Source of the DNA: Sulfitobacter sp. S190
GTDB taxonomy: Bacteria > Pseudomonadota > Alphaproteobacteria > Rhodobacterales > Rhodobacteraceae
Direction: 5' to 3'
DNA length: 64,000 bases
Assembly (NCBI RefSeq): GCF_025141935.1
Contig: NZ_CP081120.1
Span: forward strand, 3,403,501 to 3,467,500
The notes beneath the pieces are model-generated. The model was not told the DNA's origin, did not search any database, and worked only from the letters and a program-made list of their open reading frames with translations. The first letter of the stretch is position 1; every line of letters begins with the position of its first letter. Positions 1 to 9,028 of the stretch are shown here, piece by piece. A program made the translations under genes and the position numbers.

Positions 1-1322
1 TCGAGGCGGGGCACCTTGACCTGCACATCGCACCCTTCGATCTGGAGCGGGCGTTTCAGGATGTCACGCTGCTTTTGCAACCGATGGCCCAGGCGAAGGG
101 GCTGTCGCTGGTACTCGAGTACGATTTGTTTCTGCCGAGCATGTTGGAGGGCGACGCGGGTCGCTTGCGTCAGGTGCTGACCAATCTTGTCGGGAACGCG
201 ATCAAATTCACGGCGGCGGGTCACGTGCTGGTTCGTGTCACCGGTGTGCCTGACGATGTGACCCGCCGCCTCGCGCTGCATGTGGTGGTCGAGGATACCG
301 GGATCGGCATTGCAGAGGATGAAATCGATCACATCTTTGGCGAATTCACCCAAGTGGAAAATGAACGTAACCGCCAATTCGACGGAACCGGGCTCGGCCT
401 GTCGATTACAAAGCGTCTGGTCGAAATGATGGGCGGTGATATCTGGGTCGATGCGGTCGAGGGTCAGGGCAGCAGCTTTGGCTTCCGGCTGACACTTGAT
501 GTCACCGAAGGATCGGTGGCGCCGTTGATCGTTCCGAAACCCCTGCGCCGGATCATTCTGGCGGGACCGGACGAGGTCGCAATGGCAGCCTTGGCCCGAC
601 AGCTGCGGCAAGGTGGGCCTCAGGTGGATGTGCACACATCGGTCGCTGGTTTGCTGAATTCGGTCACCGCCGCGGACTGCGTCATCATCGACGAAAATAT
701 TCTGGCCGATACGGCACCGATATGGTCAGACCTACACCAAACCAGCCCCGAAACGGCCTGCGTTCTTTTGTGCAAGAGCCCCGACCAGATGCGCGCCGAC
801 GCGGATGTGCCGGATGACAGTATCTGCATCGCAAAACCCTGGTCGCGCCAATCGCTCATGACCGCCCTCGGTACAGCAGCGGACAGGATCAAACCACCGG
901 CGGACACGGCGCGGCGGATGCGGGTCCTTGCCGCAGAGGACAACAAAACAAATCGGCTCGTATTGGAGAAAATGCTGGGCAAACTGAATATTGACCTGAA
1001 GTTTGCCTGCGACGGTACAGAGGCCGTTGAGCTTTGGCGCAGCTTTGCGCCCGATCTCGTCTTTATGGATATCTCGATGCCGCGAATGGACGGCAAGGCC
1101 GCGACAGCCGCGATACGTGCAGCGGAACAGGGAACCGGCGAACACGTTCCCATCGTCGCGATGACGGCGCACGCACTCGAAGGGGACAAGGATCAGCTGC
1201 TGGCCGCTGGTCTCGACCAGTATCTTGCAAAACCCCTGCGGCGCACTGCTCTGGAGGAACAGCTGCGCAAGGCGTTACCGCCACATGCCGCTGCCCTCAC
1301 GCAGACGGATAGTCACGAATGA
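1..1322 (+). CDS. Hybrid sensor histidine kinase / response regulator, C-terminal part
   Basis: The frame is open from the left edge (first whole codon at base 3), so any sensor region and the phosphoacceptor His domain lie outside the window. The visible part begins with a HATPase_c domain: N box RLRQVLTNLVGNAIKF (162-209), G1 box VEDTGIGI (288-311) and G2 box FDGTGLGLSI (378-407). A degenerate receiver-like stretch follows (about 535-890). A good receiver domain ends the protein (about 910-1300), with the acidic pair EDN, the phosphoacceptor Asp of VFMDISMP at 1068-1070, the Thr of VAMTAH and the Lys of LAKP. The architecture is that of a hybrid kinase that passes phosphate to its own receiver. 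The signal and downstream partner cannot be told. The last 26 bases overlap the convergent yaaA. Confidence 0.9.
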   Translation, partial: EAGHLDLHIAPFDLERAFQDVTLLLQPMAQAKGLSLVLEYDLFLPSMLEGDAGRLRQVLTNLVGNAIKFTAAGHVLVRVTGVPDDVTRRLALHVVVEDTGIGIAEDEIDHIFGEFTQVENERNRQFDGTGLGLSITKRLVEMMGGDIWVDAVEGQGSSFGFRLTLDVTEGSVAPLIVPKPLRRIILAGPDEVAMAALARQLRQGGPQVDVHTSVAGLLNSVTAADCVIIDENILADTAPIWSDLHQTSPETACVLLCKSPDQMRADADVPDDSICIAKPWSRQSLMTALGTAADRIKPPADTARRMRVLAAEDNKTNRLVLEKMLGKLNIDLKFACDGTEAVELWRSFAPDLVFMDISMPRMDGKAATAAIRAAEQGTGEHVPIVAMTAHALEGDKDQLLAAGLDQYLAKPLRRTALEEQLRKALPPHAAALTQTDSHE

Positions 1323-2076
1323 ATACCGGACTGTAGGGCGTGGATTGTTCGGCGCGGTAGGCATAGCCGCCCGTGTCGAAATCCCGCAACGCGGTTTCGT
1401 CTTTCACCCTGTTCTGGACGATAAAACGGGCCATCGCACCGCGCGCTTTCTTGGCAAAGAAGCTTACGATCTTCGGCCCCTTGCCGTCGTGCTTGTCTTC
1501 CATGAACTGAGGCGTAATCACCCGTGGCTTCAGGGCTTTCAGATCAACAGCGCCGAAATATTCCCGACTGGCGCAATTCACCAACACATCGCTCTCCACC
1601 GCTTTCGCCTGTTGGTTCAGCGCCTTTGACAAATCGGTGCCCCAATAGTCATAGAGGTTCTTGCCACGCCGCGTTTTCATCTTGCTCCCCATCTCCAGCC
1701 GGTAGGGCTGGATCGCGTCAAGCGGGCGCAGCAGTCCATAAAGCCCCGACAGGATGCGCAAATGATCCTGTGCAAATGCCAGTTCATCCGGATCAAGCGT
1801 TGATGCCTCGAGCCCCTGATACGTATCACCCGCAAAGGCAAGCGCCGCCGGGCGGGTCATCTGTGCATCGGCGTCATCGGCAAAGGCGCGAAAACGATCA
1901 CGGTTCAGGCGCGCCAGATCGTCGCTCAGGCCCATCATCGATCGCAGATCACCCAGCGTCAGGTTTCGTGCCGTTTTGACCAACCTGCGGGCATCATCCA
2001 GATGGTCAGGCACCGTCATTTCGACGTTCCGTTCGGCCCAGTCCAGACGTTTGGCAGGGGAAATCACAACAAGCAT
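1297..2076 (-). CDS. yaaA: YaaA family peroxide-stress protein (UPF0246)
   Basis: A 259-residue protein, about the length of E. coli YaaA (258). It has the family N-terminus MLVVISPAKRLDW and the conserved internal stretch RILSGLYGLLRPLDAIQPYR, followed by the YFGAVDLKAL region. In E. coli YaaA limits damage from hydrogen peroxide by lowering free intracellular iron; that role is known for the family and is not visible here. It is cytoplasmic, with no signal peptide. It is convergent with the kinase gene, overlapping it by 26 bases, and lies 64 bases downstream of recQ on the same strand, so it may share that transcript. Confidence 0.93.
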   Translation of the reverse strand: MLVVISPAKRLDWAERNVEMTVPDHLDDARRLVKTARNLTLGDLRSMMGLSDDLARLNRDRFRAFADDADAQMTRPAALAFAGDTYQGLEASTLDPDELAFAQDHLRILSGLYGLLRPLDAIQPYRLEMGSKMKTRRGKNLYDYWGTDLSKALNQQAKAVESDVLVNCASREYFGAVDLKALKPRVITPQFMEDKHDGKGPKIVSFFAKKARGAMARFIVQNRVKDETALRDFDTGGYAYRAEQSTPYSPVFIRDYPSA

Positions 2077-2140
2077 GAAAAGCTCCTAAAAACTCGTTTC
2101 GTCATACCTAAGACGCGCAGCGACGATTGCCAATCTTGCG

Positions 2141-4186
2141 CTAATCCGTCGCGCGCAGGACATCCATGAACGCCGCGCCAAACCGCTCTGCGCGGCGTTC
2201 GCCGAGCACCCGTTCAAGCGCCGCATCATCGGGATCGCGCAGTTGCGCCACCTTCGCCAACAATGACGCGGAACAGCTGAGCGGGCGCTCTGTTCCCAAC
2301 GCACCGCGCGACAGATCGGCCTGAACCTCCAGCAACCGGTCGTACACGCTGCCCGCTGACCGGCCCGCCAGTTTCCGGCGCTGGGGGTGCATCACCTCGG
2401 CCGCGCCGTTGATCACCTCCAGAAATGCCGCGCCATAGCTTTCGAGCTTTTTCGCGCCGATCCCGCCTATGCGCGCCATTCCGTCCAGATCGGCAGGCCG
2501 CGTTTCGGCCATTTCGATCAGCGTACGATCCGTGAAGATAATGTACGCCGGTACCTTTGCGGTCTCTGCCAACGCGCGGCGTTTTGCCTTGAGCGCGGAC
2601 AGCAATGGTGCGTCTTCCTCATTGACCATGGCCTTGACGGCGGGGCGCCGTGTGCCGCCTGCCGCCTTGATGCTGTCGCGCCGCAGCGTGATCTTTGCTT
2701 CGTCGCGCAAAATCGGTAGCGCCCCGTCCGTCATGCGCAATGCGCCATGTCGTTCGGGATCGGGGCGCACCAGATCGTGCCCCATCATCTGCCTGAAAAT
2801 CGCCTGCCATTCGGGTTTCGAATACTCCTTGCCGACCCCGTAAGTCGGCAGGTTTTCGTGACCTCTCTGGCGGATTTTATCGGTCTGCATGCCGCGCAGG
2901 ATGTCGATCAAATGCCCCGATCCGAACCATTCGTCGGTGCGCAGCATGGCTGACAACGCCTTGCGTACCGCCGTGGTGCCGTCGAACGTATCGGCTGGCG
3001 TATCACACAAATCACACCGCCCGCATTTGACTTCCGTTTCTCCGAAGTAGCCCAACAACGTGCTCCGGCGGCACTCCAGCGCCTCTGCCAACCCCAGCAA
3101 CGCATTCAGCCGACCGTGATCCGCACCGCGCCGTTCGGCGGGGGCCAGTCCTTCGTCGATCTGCGTGCGCCGCAGACGGATATCGTCGGGTCCATAAAGC
3201 GTAAGCGTCTCGGCCGGAGCGCCATCACGGCCCGCGCGGCCGATTTCCTGATAGTAGGCTTCGATCGATTTCGGCAGATCCGCATGCGCGACCCACCTGA
3301 TATCGGGTTTGTCGATCCCCATGCCAAAAGCGACGGTTGCACAGACAATCAGCCCATCTTCGCGCTGGAACCGCGTTTCGGCGATCCGGCGGTCCTCTGC
3401 TTCCATGCCGCCGTGGTAGTGTATGGCCGTCTGCCCTGCCTCGTTGAGCGCCCGTGCGATGCCTTCGGTCTTGGCCCGCGTTCCGCAGTAAACGATGCCC
3501 GATTGTCCGCGACGGGCCGCTGCGAAATTCAGGATTTGCGCGCGCGGCTGGTTCTTGGCCGCAAAAGCCAGATGGATGTTGGGACGGTCAAAGCCACGCA
3601 AGAACGCACGGGGCTGTGCGCCCGCAAACAGTTTCTGCACGATTTCGGCCTGGGTTTCGGCATCTGCCGTCGCGGTGAAAGCGGCGAGCGGCACGTCAAG
3701 CGCCTGTCGCAATTCGCCGATCCGCAGATAGTCAGGCCGGAAATCATGGCCCCACTGGCTCACACAATGCGCCTCATCAACGGCAATCATGCGCACGCCC
3801 ACGCGCTTGAGCATGCCGAAAACCGATCCCGCCGCCAACCTTTCGGGCGCCATGTACAGCAGCTTGAGCGTGCCCGCCTCCAACGCCTCCCAAACTGCAT
3901 CGGTTTCTTCGGGTGTATTGCCGGATGTCAGCGCGCCAGCACCGACGCCGAGTTCCTGAAGCGCCCGCACCTGGTCACGCATCAGCGCAATGAGTGGAGA
4001 AATGACAACGGTGACCCCGTCCCGCAGCAACGCCGGCAACTGGAAGCACAGCGATTTGCCCCCACCCGTCGGCATGATCGCCAGCACGTTCTCGCCTGCG
4101 GTAACTGCCTCTACGATTTCCTGTTGGCCAGGCCGGAAATCGTCAAAGCCGAATACATCGCGAAGCAGCGGTGAGGCGCTGGTCAT
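2141..4186 (-). CDS. recQ: ATP-dependent DNA helicase RecQ
   Basis: A 3'-5' superfamily 2 helicase of recombination and repair. From ATG at 4186 it has 681 residues. Motif I (MPTGGGKS, Lys44) and motif II (DEAH, 137-140, in VDEAHCVSQWGHDFRPDY) are intact, as is the helicase C motif QEIGRAGRDG. The RecQ zinc site (CRR...KCGRCDLC) follows, then the winged-helix region. A C-terminal HRDC domain (ALKAKRRALAETAKVPAYI) is present, and about 60 further residues extend beyond it, making it longer than the 609-residue E. coli enzyme. A TTG nine bases upstream is possible, but ATG fits family N-termini better. It lies between yggT and yaaA on the same strand. Confidence 0.96.
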   Translation of the reverse strand: MTSASPLLRDVFGFDDFRPGQQEIVEAVTAGENVLAIMPTGGGKSLCFQLPALLRDGVTVVISPLIALMRDQVRALQELGVGAGALTSGNTPEETDAVWEALEAGTLKLLYMAPERLAAGSVFGMLKRVGVRMIAVDEAHCVSQWGHDFRPDYLRIGELRQALDVPLAAFTATADAETQAEIVQKLFAGAQPRAFLRGFDRPNIHLAFAAKNQPRAQILNFAAARRGQSGIVYCGTRAKTEGIARALNEAGQTAIHYHGGMEAEDRRIAETRFQREDGLIVCATVAFGMGIDKPDIRWVAHADLPKSIEAYYQEIGRAGRDGAPAETLTLYGPDDIRLRRTQIDEGLAPAERRGADHGRLNALLGLAEALECRRSTLLGYFGETEVKCGRCDLCDTPADTFDGTTAVRKALSAMLRTDEWFGSGHLIDILRGMQTDKIRQRGHENLPTYGVGKEYSKPEWQAIFRQMMGHDLVRPDPERHGALRMTDGALPILRDEAKITLRRDSIKAAGGTRRPAVKAMVNEEDAPLLSALKAKRRALAETAKVPAYIIFTDRTLIEMAETRPADLDGMARIGGIGAKKLESYGAAFLEVINGAAEVMHPQRRKLAGRSAGSVYDRLLEVQADLSRGALGTERPLSCSASLLAKVAQLRDPDDAALERVLGERRAERFGAAFMDVLRATD

Positions 4187-4302
4187 TGAGGGCAACCTTG
4201 CGTGAGAAAATCAGTCGGCCCAGAATCTCACAACGCCGCCACGGGGGCAAGCGGGCTCGTCCCTCGCGCGCCCGTTTCGATGGTCGAATTTGCGAAGCTG
4301 CG

Positions 4303-4590
4303 TCAGTAGAACGCGGCCGCGTTGTTGACCAACACGATACGCGCCATCGCCACCGCGATCAGCACCGCCAAGGGCGCCAGATCAAGCCCCCCCATGTTGG
4401 GCAGAACACGGCGTATCGGACCGTAAAGCGGTTCAAGCAGACGGTTGAGGCCATACCAGATTTGCGACACCAGCGGCTGGCGCAGGTTGAGAACCTGAAA
4501 ATTGATCAGCCACGACATGATCACGTGGGCGATGATGAAAAACCACACGATGTTCAGCAGAAGCATCAGAATTTCGAAGATGGATGCCAT
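4303..4590 (-). CDS. YggT family membrane protein
   Basis: A 95-residue protein from the ATG that starts MASIFEILMLLLNIVWF. Two hydrophobic segments (about 5-30 and 68-90) flank the YGGT-domain signature PLYGPIRRVLPNMGGLDLAPLA. Alphaproteobacterial members carry one copy of the domain, as here. YggT proteins are inner-membrane proteins of uncertain function, linked in various bacteria to cell shape, septation or osmotic shock. A longer frame runs to 4617, but its extra residues are not hydrophobic and are unlike the family. The 116 bases between this gene and recQ show no obvious terminator. It is divergent from the thioesterase-like gene. Confidence 0.9.
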   Translation of the reverse strand: MASIFEILMLLLNIVWFFIIAHVIMSWLINFQVLNLRQPLVSQIWYGLNRLLEPLYGPIRRVLPNMGGLDLAPLAVLIAVAMARIVLVNNAAAFY

Positions 4591-4714
4591 CGGTACGCCC
4601 TCTTGATTGACCTGCAAAGCAGTTAAGCGTCACGGCGCAAAAGGACAAGGGTGCCGCAAGGTCTTGGTTGACGCTTTGGCCCGTAGGGTCAACTTCAGCG
4701 CAAAGGAGTTGCCC

Positions 4715-5257
4715 ATGTTTCCGTTTTTCCGCCTTTTCAAGGACGTCGCGCTTGCCAGCCGTCAACCGGATTTTCAGTCATTGACCGACACGCACATCAG
4801 CCGCCACATCTGCTGGCCCCACGATCTGGATGTGTTTCTGGAGCTGAACAACGGACGCGCCCTGACCCTGTACGATCTGGGCCGCACCGCGATGGCCCAG
4901 CGGGCGGGATTGCTGGCCGTCCTTCGGCGCGAAAGCTGGGCTTTGACCATGGCGGGATCGAGCGTGCGGTACCGTCGCCGCGTGCGCGCATTCGAGCGTT
5001 TCGAAGTGCGCAGCCGTGCAGTGTGCTGGGATGACAAGTTTACCTATGTCGAACAGTCGATGTGGAAGCGGAACGGCGAATGTGCCAGCCACGTCTTGTT
5101 CCGGTCCGCAGTCACCGACAAGAAGGGGATTGTTGTGCCCCAACGCGTGCTCGCGGCCTTGGGGCAGGATGTCACCTCGCCGCCGATGCCGGACTGGATT
5201 CGCGCGTGGATCACGGCCGAAGCGACACGCCCGTGGCCCCCGATGCAGGACGCCTGA
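4715..5257 (+). CDS. Thioesterase-like (hotdog fold) protein
   Basis: A 180-residue protein. The start at 4715 (MFPFFRLFKDV) is fixed by an AAGGAG ribosome site at 4703-4708; the frame is open further upstream without similar support. The pattern HICWPHDLDVFLELNNGRALTLYDLGR, then RYRRRVRAFERFEVRSR and FTYVEQSMWKRNGECASH, matches the 4-hydroxybenzoyl-CoA thioesterase-like (4HBT_2) family, where the D-x(3)-ELNNGR segment holds the acid and helix of the hotdog fold. The substrate is unknown; an acyl-CoA is expected from the family. It has no signal peptide. It is convergent with the BLUF gene, with 4 bases between the two stop codons. Confidence 0.8.
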   Translation: MFPFFRLFKDVALASRQPDFQSLTDTHISRHICWPHDLDVFLELNNGRALTLYDLGRTAMAQRAGLLAVLRRESWALTMAGSSVRYRRRVRAFERFEVRSRAVCWDDKFTYVEQSMWKRNGECASHVLFRSAVTDKKGIVVPQRVLAALGQDVTSPPMPDWIRAWITAEATRPWPPMQDA

Positions 5258-5261
5258 CGCT

Positions 5262-5588
5262 TCAGGCGTTCATCGCTTTCATGGCGTCGGAAAAATCAAG
5301 CTGATCCACCGACGAAAAGGCCCAGTCGTCGAAATGACGCTGTTCGATGACTTTCTCGTCGAGAATTTTAAAACCCGCGTGCCTTTTGTCGGTACGGATT
5401 TTTTCGACGAGGCTGTGCACCGCGTCCTCATCGCCTTCGATGATCTGGCAGAAGTTGCGCCCGTTGAATGCAAGCATCCCCGTGACGCCGCGCGCGCGGT
5501 TCGTATCGGCAGAACGCTCCAGTATGTCCTGAACGTCTCTTCCACTCATATTTCCGGTGGCAGTGCTGAAATATGTCAATCGGATCAT
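5262..5588 (-). CDS. BLUF-domain blue-light photoreceptor (single domain)
   Basis: A 108-residue protein that is nearly all BLUF domain. The flavin-binding residues align at exact spacing with Rhodobacter AppA: Tyr6 (LTYFS) for AppA Tyr21, Asn30 (DTNRARGVTG) for Asn45, Gln48 (FCQIIEG) for Gln63 and Trp89 (DDWAF) for Trp104, a constant offset of 15. This indicates binding of FAD or FMN and a blue-light hydrogen-bond switch. The position of AppA Met106 is Phe91, where family members usually have W-S-M. There is no output domain, so signalling must go through a partner protein, as in other short BLUF proteins. No partner gene is recognisable nearby. Confidence 0.9.
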   Translation of the reverse strand: MIRLTYFSTATGNMSGRDVQDILERSADTNRARGVTGMLAFNGRNFCQIIEGDEDAVHSLVEKIRTDKRHAGFKILDEKVIEQRHFDDWAFSSVDQLDFSDAMKAMNA

Positions 5589-5754
5589 ACCGATTCCTCC
5601 GACGGATAGGGCGCCTCGACCGCCGAGGTTGTGTATCGTGCAATGGCTCCCCCTAAGGTAGACCTAAATATTTGATCGGTCAACGCAAAAGCTTCTCTTG
5701 CGTCAGGCAAACGGTGCTGCTCTACATCTGCAAAGGGTGGATCGGGGGTTGATT

Positions 5755-7122
5755 ATGGTGTCAAAACGCAAGCGGATTTGGGGCTGGTACTTTTTCGATT
5801 TTGCCAGCCAACCCTACAACACCCTGCTGCTGACCTTCATCTTCGGTCCCTACTTTGCCAAGGTCGTCACCGGTATTCTGATCGACGACGGAATGGCCGA
5901 AGGCTTGGCCAAAGCGCAGGCTCAGGCCTATTGGGGCTGGGGGTTGGCCATAACCGGCATCGCCATCGCCATCCTCGCGCCGATACTGGGCGCCATTGCC
6001 GACAATTCCGGGCGCAAACTGCCGTGGATCTGGGCATTTTCGTTTCTATATTTCGTGGGATCGGGCGCTCTTTGGTGGACCGCGCCACAGGATTTCAGCG
6101 TGCTATGGGCGCTATTCTTCTTTGGTATCGGCCTGATCGGGATGGAATTCGCCACGATCTTTACCAACTCCTATCTGCCCGAACTCGATGACGATCCCGA
6201 TGAACTCGGCCGCATTTCGGGATCCGGTTGGGCCTTTGGTTACATCGGGGGATTGATCACGCTCGGCATCATGCTTGCGGTGTTTCAGGCAGGCGACAGC
6301 GGGCGCACTATGCTGGGGTTTGAACCGCTTTTCGGGCTGGACCCCGCGACCGAAGCACCAACGCGCATTGTCGGACCGCTCAGTGCCGTCTGGTTTGCCG
6401 TCTTCATGATCCCGTTTTTCGCCTACACACGGGACCTCGACAAAATTATCGCCACGCGTTTGTCCATCGGCAAGGCCATGCGTGACCTGCTGGGAACAAT
6501 CCGGCGCTTGCCGGAAACGCCATCGCTGATGGCATATCTGGGGTCGTCGATGTTCTACCGTGACGCGCTCAACGGGATGTACACATTCGGGGGCGTTTAT
6601 GCCGTCGGGGTTCTGGAATGGTCGGTGTTTGAAATCGGCGTTTTCGGGATCGTCTCCATCATCGCGGGGGCTGCATTTGCGTGGCTGGGCGGTCAGGCGG
6701 ATCGCAAATTTGGCCCAATGCCCGTGATCAAGGTAAGCTGCGGGGCGCTGATATTTGCCGGTTGTCTGATCATTTCCATTTCGCCCCAAGGGATCGCAGG
6801 CATTGACCTTGGCGAAGGCTCTGCCCTCCCCGATATTGCCTTCTATGTTGCGGGCGCTCTCATCGGTGCGGCGGGCGGAAGCCTGCAGGCGTCATCGCGC
6901 AACATGATGACGCGGCAGGCAAATCCGGAACGCATGACCGAAGCCTTTGGCCTTTATGCCCTATCCGGCAAGGCCACGTCATTCCTCGCGCCCACACTCA
7001 TCGCATTCGCATCACAAACGACCGGAAGCCAGAGATTGGGCATCACCCCCGTCGTAGGGCTATTCATTATCGGTCTGATCCTGTTAGCATGGGTCAAACC
7101 GAAGGGAGATTTCGGCAAATGA
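5755..7122 (+). CDS. MFS transporter, UMF1 (Atg22-like) family
   Basis: A 455-residue inner-membrane protein from ATG 5755 (MVSKRKRIWGWYFFDFASQPYNTLL). The WGWYFFDFASQPYNTL start, the SGSGWAFGYIGGL loop and the SSRNMMTRQANPERMTEAFGLY-type segment are characteristic of the UMF1 branch of the major facilitator superfamily, which includes fungal vacuolar Atg22. About 12 membrane segments can be counted. The substrate is unknown; Atg22 exports amino acids from the vacuole, but this does not carry over safely to bacteria. The stop overlaps the start of mepA in ATGA, so the two are probably translated together. The 166 bases upstream hold a small hairpin (5683-5703) and no clear promoter. Confidence 0.88.
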   Translation: MVSKRKRIWGWYFFDFASQPYNTLLLTFIFGPYFAKVVTGILIDDGMAEGLAKAQAQAYWGWGLAITGIAIAILAPILGAIADNSGRKLPWIWAFSFLYFVGSGALWWTAPQDFSVLWALFFFGIGLIGMEFATIFTNSYLPELDDDPDELGRISGSGWAFGYIGGLITLGIMLAVFQAGDSGRTMLGFEPLFGLDPATEAPTRIVGPLSAVWFAVFMIPFFAYTRDLDKIIATRLSIGKAMRDLLGTIRRLPETPSLMAYLGSSMFYRDALNGMYTFGGVYAVGVLEWSVFEIGVFGIVSIIAGAAFAWLGGQADRKFGPMPVIKVSCGALIFAGCLIISISPQGIAGIDLGEGSALPDIAFYVAGALIGAAGGSLQASSRNMMTRQANPERMTEAFGLYALSGKATSFLAPTLIAFASQTTGSQRLGITPVVGLFIIGLILLAWVKPKGDFGK

Positions 7123-8066
7123 ATTTGAAGAAAATCCTCACCCTTTCCGCTTTGGCGCTCGCATTGGCCAGCTGTGGCGGCGGATCACGCGACATCAGCG
7201 GCGAACGCACACAGGCGGCCCCCCTGCCCACCATCGGATCCTCGGGCGGCGCGCTCAGCAATGTGCAGGCCAAACGCCTGTTCGGCGCCAAGACTGCGGG
7301 CAGCAATCAATCCTCGGCGGCATTTGGTGGTTATGCCAAAGGCTGTCTGGCCGGCGCGGAGCAACTGCCCGAGACCGGACCCACATGGCAGGCCATGCGC
7401 CTGTCACGCAACCGCAACTGGGCGCATCCCGACACCATCGACATGGTCAAGAAACTCAGCCAGTTCGCGGCGCAGCAACCGGGTTGGAACGGGCTTTACG
7501 TCGGCGACCTGAGCCAACCCCGCGGGGGCCCGATGCTGACCGGTCACCGCAGTCACCAGATCGGTCTCGATGCCGACATCTGGATGTTGCCGCCCACGTC
7601 GCTGTCCCTGTCGCGTCAGGACCGGGAGCGGATTTCGTCCATTTCGATGCGGCGGGCCAAGGGAGCCTATGTCAATTCCAGCTGGACCCGCGCGCATCAT
7701 GAAATTCTCAAAGCGGCCGCCAAAGACCCCCGCACCGCGCGCATTTTCGTGTTTCCGGGCGCCAAGGTGCAGATGTGCGACGATGAGCGCGGCGATCGCA
7801 GCTATTTGCGTAAGATCCGTCCGTGGTACGGGCATCATTACCACTTCCATGTACGACTGAAGTGCCCCCGCGGGGCCGCAGGATGCGTGGATCAGAACCC
7901 GCCGCCCGCGGGTGATGGATGTGCAGATGCGCGTCAGTGGCAGGCGAATATCCTGAACCCGCCCAAGCCGAAACCGGGCGCGAAACCTGCACCGGCCAAG
8001 CCACGGCGCGAATTGGTACTGGCAGACCTTCCTGCCCAATGCAAAGCGGTGCTCGATACCAAGTGA
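7119..8066 (+). CDS. mepA: Penicillin-insensitive murein endopeptidase MepA
   Basis: A zinc-dependent DD-endopeptidase of the LAS family that cuts peptide cross-links in peptidoglycan. It has 315 residues from ATG 7119. The N-terminus is a lipoprotein signal with lipobox LASC (Cys19), so the mature protein should be lipid-anchored in the periplasm, unlike the soluble E. coli enzyme. Metal ligands are visible in GHRSHQIGLDADIW (His146, Asp153 region) and YGHHYHFHVRL (about 238-247). Cysteines near residues 76, 220 and 249 onward suggest disulfides. A proline- and lysine-rich tail (PPKPKPGAKPAPAKP) precedes the C-terminus. It overlaps the transporter upstream (ATGA) and the next gene downstream (GTGA). 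Confidence 0.93.
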   Translation: MNLKKILTLSALALALASCGGGSRDISGERTQAAPLPTIGSSGGALSNVQAKRLFGAKTAGSNQSSAAFGGYAKGCLAGAEQLPETGPTWQAMRLSRNRNWAHPDTIDMVKKLSQFAAQQPGWNGLYVGDLSQPRGGPMLTGHRSHQIGLDADIWMLPPTSLSLSRQDRERISSISMRRAKGAYVNSSWTRAHHEILKAAAKDPRTARIFVFPGAKVQMCDDERGDRSYLRKIRPWYGHHYHFHVRLKCPRGAAGCVDQNPPPAGDGCADARQWQANILNPPKPKPGAKPAPAKPRRELVLADLPAQCKAVLDTK

Positions 8067-8938
8067 CCCACCTGATACGGGCCGTAACGCTACTGGCGTG
8101 CCTTGCCGCGCCGGTCTTCGCAGAACCACATCTGACGCTCACCTCCCGGATAACATGGGAGGCCAGCGCAGACTGGTTTGGCGGCTGGTCCGGTACCGAG
8201 GTCACCGATGACGGTCAAACGATTGTCCTGATCAGTGACAAGGGCCGGATGGTGCGAACAGCGATGCAACGCGACGCCGACGGCGTTCTGAGGGGATTAT
8301 CACAGGGACAAAGCAGCCTCTTGCGTGCGCCGGATGGCTCTATACTTACCGGCGAATGGTCGGATGCCGAAGGGTTGGCCATCGCCGGAAATGGCCGTGC
8401 ATTCATCTCTTTCGAACACGCCCACCGCGTCGCTCCCGTAAGCATCGACACCGGCAAGACCGGGGCCGCCTTGCCGCTGCCATTTCAGGACGATCTCCAA
8501 CTCAATTCCGGGTTGGAGGCGCTGGCAATCGACACCGATGGCACCGTCTACACCCTGCCCGAACGCTCCGGCGCCAAGCGCAGGCCCTTTCCGCTTTACG
8601 CCTACAAAGCCGGGCGCTGGCAAACGATTGGCAAGCTGCCGCGCCGCGGTCCTTTCCTCCCTGTGGGTGCAGATTTTGACGACACGGGCCGCTTCTGGCT
8701 GCTTGAGCGTGCCGCAACGCCGCTGGGGTTTCGCAGCCGTATCCGCCTGTTCGATCTTACCCGAGACGATTTGACAGGCGCCACGGTTATGACCACCGGC
8801 CCAGGGCAATATGATAACCTCGAAGCGATCAGCCTGTGGCGCTCGGACAGTGGGCAATTGCATGTGACACTTGTCTCCGACGATAACTTTCTGCGTATCC
8901 AACAGACCCAGATCGTCGAATTCGCCGTGACGGAATAA
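8063..8938 (+). CDS. Secreted phytase-like / esterase-like protein (PF13449 type)
   Basis: A 291-residue protein beginning at a GTG (8063) that overlaps the mepA stop. A longer frame upstream is inside mepA and is rejected. Residues 1-19 (ending LACLAAPVFA) are a signal peptide. The body shows the repeated blades of the esterase-like activity of phytase family: FGGWSGTEVTDDGQTIVLISDKG, SDAEGLAIAGNGRAFISFEH, NSGLEALAIDTDGTVYTLPE and ADFDDTGRFWLLE, a beta-propeller-like layout with acidic metal-binding positions. Members are annotated from weak esterase or phytase-like activity; the true substrate is unknown. Co-translation with mepA suggests an envelope setting. Confidence 0.8.
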   Translation: MTHLIRAVTLLACLAAPVFAEPHLTLTSRITWEASADWFGGWSGTEVTDDGQTIVLISDKGRMVRTAMQRDADGVLRGLSQGQSSLLRAPDGSILTGEWSDAEGLAIAGNGRAFISFEHAHRVAPVSIDTGKTGAALPLPFQDDLQLNSGLEALAIDTDGTVYTLPERSGAKRRPFPLYAYKAGRWQTIGKLPRRGPFLPVGADFDDTGRFWLLERAATPLGFRSRIRLFDLTRDDLTGATVMTTGPGQYDNLEAISLWRSDSGQLHVTLVSDDNFLRIQQTQIVEFAVTE

Positions 8939-9028
8939 CTTGCGTTGCGCTGTGATCGCGCCTAATGACGCCCGGTCTGCGATCCCCGCAGGCCAAGTCG
9001 CCGCACCCTTGCAAAAACGGTTAATTTT

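Noticed and set aside
3116..4174. A 352-codon plus-strand open frame opposite recQ
   Set aside because: The protein has no recognisable domain and recQ motifs are intact on the other strand.
8940..9028. Possible preQ1 riboswitch before the queuosine-precursor transporter
   Set aside because: The leader has a simple hairpin (8974-8994) with a 5-base loop, but lacks the loop and A-rich tail pseudoknot expected for preQ1-I and shows no preQ1-II or III layout.
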